From NCBI GenBank assembly GCA_035315685.1, contig DATFXR010000780.1, positions 1 to 13,434 of the forward strand: DNA of 13,434 nucleotides, in the 5' to 3' direction. A program made the translations under genes and the position numbers. Shown one piece after another: positions 8,802-13,434 of the stretch (its first letter is position 1; the number at the start of each line of letters is the position of its first letter). Origin of the DNA: QHWK01 sp035315685 (GTDB lineage: Bacteria; Acidobacteriota; Vicinamibacteria; Vicinamibacterales; CAVVIG01). The notes beneath the pieces were generated by a model. The model was not told the origin of the DNA and made no database searches. It worked only from the letters and a program-made list of their open reading frames with translations.

Positions 8802-9746
8802 ATGGTTCGTCGTCTCGTCGTAGGCAGTTCCTTCATCGCCACCGCGATTACCTGCTACACCATTGGTGTGATTCAATCGCGCCACAACGACGCGGCGATG
8901 CGCGCGTCGTATGACGCGCAGCTCGAAGCGATCCGCGCGGAAGTGCATGCGCAGGCAGCACCCAAGCCGGCCGCCACCGCCGTCGCCACGGCCGGCTCGC
9001 GCCCGGCCCGCGAGAGCGAGATCACACCGTCGGCTGCGACGCGCGCCCGCATGGTCGCCGAAATCAAGGAACAGCTGCAGAGCGAGATGGGACTGCTCCC
9101 GGTCAACCTTCTGCGCGATCGGCGCGCGAGCTTCGTCGAACTCTACTCCTACGACAGTCTCGGGAAGACCAACTACGGTACCGCCGGATATCTGGGCAAC
9201 GGCTATTTCATCACCGTCAAGCACGCGGTCGTCGCGCTGCGCGACGACGACGAGCGCGCGTCCACAAGGCGGATCTCCTCGGTGAAAGTGATGTACCGCG
9301 GGAAGGAAATCCCGGCGAAGGTGATCGACACCGGCGACGCCGACGTCGAGGTCCACAGCGGCGACTGGGCGATCATCAAGACGCGAGATCTCGATCTGCC
9401 GCCGCTGCACGTCGACTCCGCGTTCGCCTACGAGTTCGCCGATCCGATCTTCCGTCTAGGCAACGACTACTCGAAGGGCATCATTCTCTCGACCGGCTAT
9501 GTCGGTCAGCGCACCTCGAACGGGCTCGTCACCTGCCTCACCGACGGCCACCCCGGCGTGTCGGGCGGCGGCGTGCTGGATCAGCGCGGCAACCTGGTCG
9601 GCATCCCGATCGGCAGGATGCAGGGCGACTACCGCTTCTCGTTCATCCTTCCGATCCGCGCCGAGATGTTGCGCAAGCTGCCGGCCTACGAACAGCCCGA
9701 ACCGGTGCACACGGTCGCGGCCGCTGCGGCGGCCGACCAGCAGTAG
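8802..9746 (+). CDS. Membrane-anchored trypsin-like serine protease
   Basis: The 314-residue product has an N-terminal hydrophobic anchor (about residues 5-24, LVVGSSFIATAITCYTIGVI) and no lipobox. An Ala/Pro-rich charged linker follows (about 30-100), then a trypsin-fold domain on the far side of the membrane. Catalytic residues can be placed: His141 in GYFITVKHAV, Asp188 in SGDWAIIK and Ser254 in GHPGVSGGGVLDQRGNLVG. The chymotrypsin-like fold of HtrA-type and other trypsin-like peptidases (PF13365 style) fits. No PDZ domain follows, so it is not a standard DegP/HtrA. ATG 8802 is chosen because GGAG lies 6 nt upstream. The gene sits directly under the c-di-GMP-I riboswitch, so its synthesis probably responds to c-di-GMP. 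Its substrate is unknown; processing of an envelope or surface protein is a guess from context. Confidence 0.85.
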   Translation: MVRRLVVGSSFIATAITCYTIGVIQSRHNDAAMRASYDAQLEAIRAEVHAQAAPKPAATAVATAGSRPARESEITPSAATRARMVAEIKEQLQSEMGLLPVNLLRDRRASFVELYSYDSLGKTNYGTAGYLGNGYFITVKHAVVALRDDDERASTRRISSVKVMYRGKEIPAKVIDTGDADVEVHSGDWAIIKTRDLDLPPLHVDSAFAYEFADPIFRLGNDYSKGIILSTGYVGQRTSNGLVTCLTDGHPGVSGGGVLDQRGNLVGIPIGRMQGDYRFSFILPIRAEMLRKLPAYEQPEPVHTVAAAAAADQQ

Positions 9747-9748
9747 GC

Positions 9749-9834
9749 GTGTCGGACCGATAGGCCCGTAGGGTGGGGTGGGTAGGACCGATTGGTCTTT
9801 CCCCACCCAGCCCATGGGCCCATCGGTCCCACAC
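9749..9834. repeat. Inverted repeat between the protease gene and mscL
   Basis: The left arm 9749-9772 and the reverse complement of 9811-9834 agree at 20 of 24 positions (core GGACCGAT.GGCCC). GGGTGGGG (9771-9778) also pairs with CCCCACCC (9801-9808). A small inner hairpin GACC-GATT-GGTC sits at 9786-9797. The element begins 3 nt after the protease stop. It may help end transcription, but it looks like another dispersed palindromic repeat. Confidence 0.75.
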
Positions 9835-9857
9835 ACCACATTGACGCCAGCGCCCCG

Positions 9858-9863
9858 TATAAT
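9858..9863 (+). promoter_or_regulatory. TATAAT -10 element giving a near-leaderless mscL mRNA
   Basis: A perfect TATAAT ends 10 nt before ATG 9874. With the usual 6-8 nt to the start site, the 5' leader would be only about 2-4 nt. No Shine-Dalgarno sequence is present between them, consistent with leaderless initiation. No -35 at normal distance is obvious; TTGACG at 9841 is only 11 nt away and too close. Confidence 0.55.
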
Positions 9864-9873
9864 CGCGGGCGCC

Positions 9874-10275
9874 ATGTACCGAGAATTCCGGGAATTCCTC
9901 CTCAAGCAGAACGCGCTGGCGCTGGCCGTCGGCGTCATCACGGGCGCGGCCCTCGGGCGCGTCGTGACGTCCGTCGTCAGCGACCTGCTGATGCCGGTCA
10001 TCAGCATGGGAATGCCGAGCGGCGACTGGCGCGCCGCGAAGGTCGTCCTGTCGCGCACCATCGGGCCCGACGGGAAGGAAGTCGTCAATTCGATCAACTA
10101 CGGCAACTTCGCCGGCACGGTCGTCGACTTCGTGATCGTGTCGTTCGCCGTGTTCCTGATTCTGCGGCGCTTCCTGAAGCCGACGCCGGCTGACCCGACC
10201 AAGGCGTGTCCGTTCTGTCTCGAGACCGTACCTGAAGGCGCAAAGCGCTGCCGCGCCTGCACGAGCGCGCTGTGA
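9874..10275 (+). CDS. mscL: Large-conductance mechanosensitive channel MscL with C-terminal zinc ribbon
   Basis: The 133-residue inner-membrane protein opens under high membrane tension to release solutes during osmotic downshock. MYREFREFLLKQNALALAVG is the usual N-terminal amphipathic helix leading into TM1 (about residues 15-45, with GVITGAALGRVVTSVVSDLLMP). A periplasmic loop with INYGNF precedes TM2 (about 76-95, VVDFVIVSFAVFLILRRF). Instead of the usual cytoplasmic helix bundle, the end is CPFCLETVPEGAKRCRAC, a CxxC...CxxC zinc ribbon. I recall such ribbons on other bacterial MscL proteins. ATG 9874 is chosen because the family motif starts there; an open frame extending upstream covers only the repeat. 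Expression probably comes from the TATAAT just upstream. Confidence 0.95.
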   Translation: MYREFREFLLKQNALALAVGVITGAALGRVVTSVVSDLLMPVISMGMPSGDWRAAKVVLSRTIGPDGKEVVNSINYGNFAGTVVDFVIVSFAVFLILRRFLKPTPADPTKACPFCLETVPEGAKRCRACTSAL

Positions 10276-10315
10276 ACGCGTGACCGCGCGGGACGTCATC
10301 GGCTATCGACTGTAC

Positions 10316-10321
10316 GAGGTG
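10316..10321 (+). promoter_or_regulatory. Shine-Dalgarno GAGGTG of the serine hydrolase gene
   Basis: GAGGTG ends 5 nt before ATG 10327. The in-frame GTG at 10324 would be only 2 nt away, so ATG 10327 is the likely start. Confidence 0.65.
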
Positions 10322-10326
10322 ACGTG

Positions 10327-12123
10327 ATGAAGAAGCTCATAGCGCTCGTCGTGTTGCTGGCGTGGGCCGCTGGCGCCACTGCGCAGGAGGTCGACGTCTC
10401 GAAGCGGCTCGAAGGCTTCGACGACTACATGTCCAGGGTCCTCGCGGACTGGAACGGGCCCGGCATCGGCGTCGGCATCGTCGTCGGCGACAAGCTGGTG
10501 TTCGCGAAGGGCTACGGCTATCGCGACTACGCGAAGAAGCTGCCGTTCACGCCTGCCACGGTCGTTCCGATTGCGTCGAACACGAAGCTGTTCACGGCGG
10601 TCGCCGCCGGCATGGTCGTCGAGGACGGCAAGCTGACGTGGGACAGGCCGGTTCATGACTCGGTCCCGTCGATCCGCTTCCACAACGAACAGTTGAACAA
10701 CACCGTCACGCTGCGCGACATGCTGTCGCACCGCACTGGCATCACGCGGCACGACGGGATCTGGTACAAGTCGGACTTCACCCGGAAAGAGCTGTTCGAG
10801 CGCCTGAAGTACCTCGAACCGCAGGAGCCGATGCGTCAGTCGTTCCTCTACAACAACCTGATGTTCGCCGGCGTCGGCTACCTGATCGAGCTCCAGTCGG
10901 GAAAGACGTGGGAGCAGTTCGTGCGCGAACGGATCCTGCAGCCGCTCGAGATGAAGTCGACGGGCTACACCATCGCCGAGATGGTGAAGGCGCCGGAGCA
11001 TGGCGTCGGCTTCACCGAGCGGAGAGACTCGTTCGAGCTCTACGAGATACCGTACTACGAGGACATCGAGGGGGTCGCGCCATGCGGCGCGATCGTCTCG
11101 AACATCGACGATTTGTCACGCTGGCTGACGGCGCTGATGAACGACGGCGTCTACCGCGGGAAGCAGGTGCTGCCGAAGGACGTCCTGAAGGAGACGCTGC
11201 AGCCGGCGATCGGCATGCCGAACACGGCTGCCGAGCAACGTGGCTACTGGGAGCTGCTGAACGCCGCCTACGGCATGGGGCGTTGGACCGCGTCTTATCG
11301 CGGCCATCTCATCGCCTACCACGGCGGCGATCTGCCGGGGTTTCACTCGCAGGTCTCCTACATGCCCAAGGAGAAGGTCGGCGTCGTCGTGCTGGTCGTC
11401 GGCAATCATACGGCGCCGCTTTACAACTACGTCAGCTACAACGTCTACGAGCGGCTGCTCGGGCTGGATCAGACCCCGTGGGCGCAGCGCGGCCTCGACA
11501 TCCGCCTGAAGGCCAAGGCGGCCGGTAAGGAAGCGCGAGCCAGGGCCGGTGTCGATCGCGTCCTGAACACCAAGCCGTCGCACGCGCTGGCAGACTATTC
11601 AGGCGAGTACCAGAACCCGGCTTACGGCGTGATGAAGATCGGCCTGAAGGACAACCAGCTGCTGTTCGACTTCCACAAGATCAGACTACCGCTCGCTCAT
11701 TTTCACTACGATCGCTTCGATACGCCCGACGATGAGGAAGACGGTCAGTGGTCGGTCAATTTCCGGACGAACCCGCAGGGTGACATCGATCAGGCGGTCA
11801 TGTCGCTGGACGAGGCCGAAGCGGTCTTCACGAAGAAGCCGGAGCGCATTGCGCCGTCACTGATGACACAGCTCGCGGGCGAGTACGAGACGCCGACCGG
11901 CACGAAGCTGCAGGTCAAGTACCAGGAGGCGACCGGCTTGTCGCTCGTCCCGCCGGGCGCGCCGCCGGTTCCGCTCACCCAGGTGAAGGCGCTGCGGTTC
12001 CGCACACCGCAATTCGCCGACGTCGTCTTCGAGTTCGTCGTCGAGGACGGCCGTGTCCGGGCTCTGAAACGGCGTGATCCGAGCGGCGAGCTGTCGTTCC
12101 CGAAAGTCCCGGGGAAGAACTAG
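10327..12123 (+). CDS. Secreted beta-lactamase-fold serine hydrolase with DUF3471-like tail
   Basis: The 598-residue product begins with a clear signal peptide (MKKLIALVVLLAWAAGATA, probable cut before Gln20). The catalytic domain is of the class C beta-lactamase/penicillin-binding-protein-like family (PF00144). The SxxK motif is S84-N-T-K87 in PIASNTKLFTA, the Tyr motif is Y175-N-N177, and the third motif is H332-G-G334 in YHGGDLPGF. A C-terminal region from about residue 405 (PSHALADYSGEYQNPAYGVM, later LLFDFHKIRLPL) resembles DUF3471, common in such hydrolases. Family members act as esterases, D-amino-acid peptidases or amidases; the sequence does not say which, and true beta-lactamase activity should not be assumed. 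It acts outside the cytoplasmic membrane. The gene starts 51 nt after mscL and is convergent with the STAS gene. Confidence 0.9.
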   Translation: MKKLIALVVLLAWAAGATAQEVDVSKRLEGFDDYMSRVLADWNGPGIGVGIVVGDKLVFAKGYGYRDYAKKLPFTPATVVPIASNTKLFTAVAAGMVVEDGKLTWDRPVHDSVPSIRFHNEQLNNTVTLRDMLSHRTGITRHDGIWYKSDFTRKELFERLKYLEPQEPMRQSFLYNNLMFAGVGYLIELQSGKTWEQFVRERILQPLEMKSTGYTIAEMVKAPEHGVGFTERRDSFELYEIPYYEDIEGVAPCGAIVSNIDDLSRWLTALMNDGVYRGKQVLPKDVLKETLQPAIGMPNTAAEQRGYWELLNAAYGMGRWTASYRGHLIAYHGGDLPGFHSQVSYMPKEKVGVVVLVVGNHTAPLYNYVSYNVYERLLGLDQTPWAQRGLDIRLKAKAAGKEARARAGVDRVLNTKPSHALADYSGEYQNPAYGVMKIGLKDNQLLFDFHKIRLPLAHFHYDRFDTPDDEEDGQWSVNFRTNPQGDIDQAVMSLDEAEAVFTKKPERIAPSLMTQLAGEYETPTGTKLQVKYQEATGLSLVPPGAPPVPLTQVKALRFRTPQFADVVFEFVVEDGRVRALKRRDPSGELSFPKVPGKN

Positions 12124-12149
12124 GAATCTGGATTCGCGTTCCAGAATTT
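12124..12149. terminator. Possible shared terminator hairpin between convergent genes
   Basis: TCTGGA (12127-12132) pairs with TCCAGA (12140-12145) around a 7-nt loop, followed by ATTT. It lies in the 25-nt gap between two convergent stop codons and could end transcripts from both sides. The stem is short and the T-run weak. Confidence 0.4.
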
Positions 12150-12499
12150 CAGACCGGCGCCGAAAAACTGGTGATCGCCTCCGGCTCGCTGTCGAAGGTT
12201 TCGAACACGGTCAGGAGCTTGGTGATCGACAGCAGGTCTTGGATCCGCTTCGTGACGTTCAGGAGCTTCAGCGAGCCGCCGTTCTTGTTGACGGTCGCAT
12301 ACGACTGCACGATCTCGCCGAGGCCGGCGCTGTCGACGTACGACACGTCGCCGAGATTGAGGAGCAGCTTCCCATGCCCTTGCTGCACCAGGCTCCGCAT
12401 CTTGTCCTTGAGCGCCTGATCGCCGCCGTCGCCCAGCGTGATCTTCCCCGATACGTCCACAATCACTACGTCGCCGATCTTCCGCTCGGACAGCTGCAT
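12149..12499 (-). CDS. STAS-domain anti-sigma factor antagonist
   Basis: The 116-residue cytoplasmic protein is a single STAS domain like RsbV and SpoIIAA. It opens MQLSERKIGDVVIVDVSGKI, the first strand pair of the fold. It contains LLLNLGDVSYVDSAGLGE, in which Ser57 matches the serine phosphorylated by anti-sigma kinases. In the family, the unphosphorylated form binds the kinase/anti-sigma factor and frees a sigma factor or another partner. A good Shine-Dalgarno sequence AGGGAG (12511-12506) lies 6 nt before the start codon. No partner kinase (RsbW/SpoIIAB) or PP2C phosphatase is next to it, so its partner must be elsewhere. It follows the zinc-ribbon gene in the same direction with a 90-nt gap that holds its own likely -10. 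Confidence 0.93.
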   Translation of the reverse strand: MQLSERKIGDVVIVDVSGKITLGDGGDQALKDKMRSLVQQGHGKLLLNLGDVSYVDSAGLGEIVQSYATVNKNGGSLKLLNVTKRIQDLLSITKLLTVFETFDSEPEAITSFSAPV

Positions 12500-12522
12500 G
12501 AGAGTCTCCCTGAAAGGCGGTC

Positions 12523-12528
12523 AGTATA
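12523..12528 (-). promoter_or_regulatory. -10 element TATACT of the STAS gene
   Basis: On the minus strand TATACT lies 23 nt before the start codon, giving an expected leader of about 17 nt that includes the AGGGAG site. No clear -35 is seen 17 nt further upstream. Confidence 0.45.
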
Positions 12529-12589
12529 GTCCGGGATCGTTAGACACCGGCTCGAGGGATTCGTCTCCAGCGCGTCGGCTCGCCGGACG

Positions 12590-13315
12590 TCAGTCTCCGC
12601 CGCTGCCCTTGAACTGGTCGCCCTCGTCGGCGAACAGCACGTTGAAGCTGGTCAGCGTGCCATAGCAGCCGCTGATGTAGCTCTGCAGCTTCACCTTCAG
12701 GTCCTCGGGCAATTCGGCGGCGTTCACCTGCTGCTCGAGCGTCCGCAGGCGGTTTCGCAGCATCACGACCTTGTGGAAGAAGGTCTCGATCGGCCACGTC
12801 TTCTCCTGCAGGCCCGGTGTGCCGGGCCGGAGGACGAGCGTGCCGTTGCGCCATCTCTCGGCCGGTGCTACCGGCGAAATGCCGGTCTCCTCACGAATGA
12901 CGCGGCGGAGCAGCAGTTCGAGATCTTCGGTGCCGTCGAGTGGCATCACCGGGCCTGTCCTTTCGCGGTCGCTGACGATCGGAAATGGTTCCCTGTCGGA
13001 CCCGACGCGCGATCGCGCCGCGGCCGCCGCGGGCGTCTGTCCCGCCGCGGTCCATCGTGATGGCGCCGCCGCCGCGGCCGGCGACGTCGAACGGCCACTC
13101 GCCGCGCGCTGCGCAGGCGGGCCGTCGACCTCCGACGCCCGAATGCGCGGCCCGCCGCGATAGTTGTGTTCGCTGTGGCAGAAGCCGCACGCCACCCGAA
13201 TCGGCTGGCCGTCGGCGTCGGCGGCGATCACCGTGTGCATCCGATCGGTCTTGCAGGCGCGGCAGAAGTCTTCGAGCGATTCGCCGGCGCGATAGCGCCG
13301 GCCGGGCGCGTTCAT
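12590..13315 (-). CDS. Zinc-ribbon protein of unknown function
   Basis: I do not recognise a named family for this 241-residue product. The N-terminus has a C4 zinc ribbon: C18-x2-C21 (DFCRACKTD) and C43-x2-C46 (ACGFCHSEHNYRGG). Residues about 60-120 are a low-complexity Ala/Pro/Arg/Ser linker, likely disordered. The C-terminal third looks folded and mostly helical: LEDLLLRRV-like helix (actual ELLLRRVIREETG), then GTLVLRPGTPGLQEKTWPIE and a coiled-coil-like segment (FFHKVVMLRNRLRTLEQQVN), ending in SGCYGTLTSFNVLFADE. Start ATG 13315 is chosen because the region before it is the divergent promoter; TTG 13354 is an alternative adding 13 residues. No signal or membrane segment is seen, so it is probably cytoplasmic. 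I recall similar unnamed proteins in acidobacterial genomes. Confidence 0.75.
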   Translation of the reverse strand: MNAPGRRYRAGESLEDFCRACKTDRMHTVIAADADGQPIRVACGFCHSEHNYRGGPRIRASEVDGPPAQRAASGRSTSPAAAAAPSRWTAAGQTPAAAAARSRVGSDREPFPIVSDRERTGPVMPLDGTEDLELLLRRVIREETGISPVAPAERWRNGTLVLRPGTPGLQEKTWPIETFFHKVVMLRNRLRTLEQQVNAAELPEDLKVKLQSYISGCYGTLTSFNVLFADEGDQFKGSGGD

Positions 13316-13320
13316 GGCGG

Positions 13321-13330
13321 ATGCTATGAT
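13321..13330. promoter_or_regulatory. Overlapping divergent -10 elements
   Basis: Plus-strand TATGAT (13325-13330) lies 24 nt before ATG 13355. Minus-strand TAGCAT (13326-13321) lies 5 nt before the minus-strand ATG 13315, which would make that transcript leaderless. The two hexamers overlap by 2 nt, so only one could be used at a time. No -35 boxes could be assigned with confidence. Confidence 0.35.
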
Positions 13331-13341
13331 CGCAGACGCGC

Positions 13342-13346
13342 AGGAG
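13342..13346 (+). promoter_or_regulatory. Shine-Dalgarno AGGAG of the last gene
   Basis: AGGAG lies 8 nt before ATG 13355 and supports this start for the truncated gene. Confidence 0.65.
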
Positions 13347-13354
13347 ACGCACAA

Positions 13355-13434
13355 ATGAAGCGTGGCGACGGGATCTTGTTCAGCGGCGGCGCGGCGGGCG
13401 CCGAGGCGGCGTTCGGCGCGTGCGCCGAGGCGCA
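13355..13434 (+). CDS. N-terminus of an unidentified protein (partial, runs off the window)
   Basis: Twenty-six codons are visible, starting MKRGDGILFSGGAAGAEAAF. The strand followed by a glycine-rich turn (ILFSGGAAGAE) resembles the nucleotide-binding start of Rossmann-like proteins of the SLOG/LOG/DprA type, but the piece is too short to assign. A Shine-Dalgarno AGGAG 8 nt upstream and a TATGAT -10 support a real gene. It is divergent from the zinc-ribbon gene with a 39-nt gap, so the pair may be co-regulated. Confidence 0.6.
   Translation, partial: MKRGDGILFSGGAAGAEAAFGACAEA

Noticed and set aside
9841..9846. TTGACG as the -35 of the mscL promoter
   Set aside because: It is only 11 nt from the TATAAT, far shorter than the 16-18 nt needed.
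9778..9873. N-terminal extension of MscL from ATG 9778
   Set aside because: It would translate the inverted repeat and the TATAAT region; the family N-terminus is at ATG 9874.
10327..12123. Antibiotic-resistance beta-lactamase
   Set aside because: It has the SxxK, YxN and HxG motifs of the wider serine hydrolase family plus a long DUF3471-like tail, which points to an esterase or peptidase type; resistance cannot be claimed from sequence alone.

Overview
The window is GC-rich chromosomal DNA with strong G/C third-position bias, which produces many long spurious open frames on the opposite strand. Gene content suggests an acidobacterium, probably of the Vicinamibacteria type. The signs are a glyQ-glyS-ppdK block, a MutL that carries its own endonuclease motifs, a serine hydrolase with a DUF3471-like tail, a c-di-GMP-I riboswitch, and dispersed short palindromes that read as VRLKPDTT or VRLQPD when translated. 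The lineage call rests on recollection of such genomes, not on a search.

Layout, left to right. Positions 1-5318 on the plus strand hold the end of glyQ, a directly abutting glyS, and ppdK (pyruvate, phosphate dikinase) after a 173-nt spacer with a REP-like hairpin. A heptamer-based inverted repeat then leads into corA (5453-6418). A second, AT-rich inverted repeat leads into mutL (6526-8322), whose linker contains an in-frame REPIN-like insertion. After mutL come a G-tract tandem repeat and a 56-residue membrane protein gene (8463-8633) that starts with TTG. A TTGACA-N17-TACTCT promoter overlaps the end of that small gene and drives a leader with a convincing c-di-GMP-I riboswitch, followed by a membrane-anchored trypsin-like protease (8802-9746). 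Another inverted repeat precedes mscL (9874-10275), which appears to be transcribed almost leaderless and encodes a C-terminal zinc ribbon. A secreted beta-lactamase-fold serine hydrolase follows (10327-12123).

The minus strand then carries an STAS anti-sigma factor antagonist (12499-12149), convergent with the hydrolase, and a zinc-ribbon protein of unknown function (13315-12590). The latter is divergent from a gene cut off by the window end (13355 onward).

Functionally this is mostly housekeeping: tRNA charging, PEP/pyruvate interconversion, Mg2+ uptake, mismatch repair and osmotic safety. The most interesting element is the riboswitch-protease unit. The right half of riboswitch stem P1 covers the ribosome binding site of the protease, so c-di-GMP would be expected to turn off synthesis of an envelope protease. 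The second theme is that nearly every plus-strand junction from glyS to mscL contains a different short palindromic or tandem repeat, in two cases running up to, or within a few bases of, a start codon that lacks a Shine-Dalgarno sequence.
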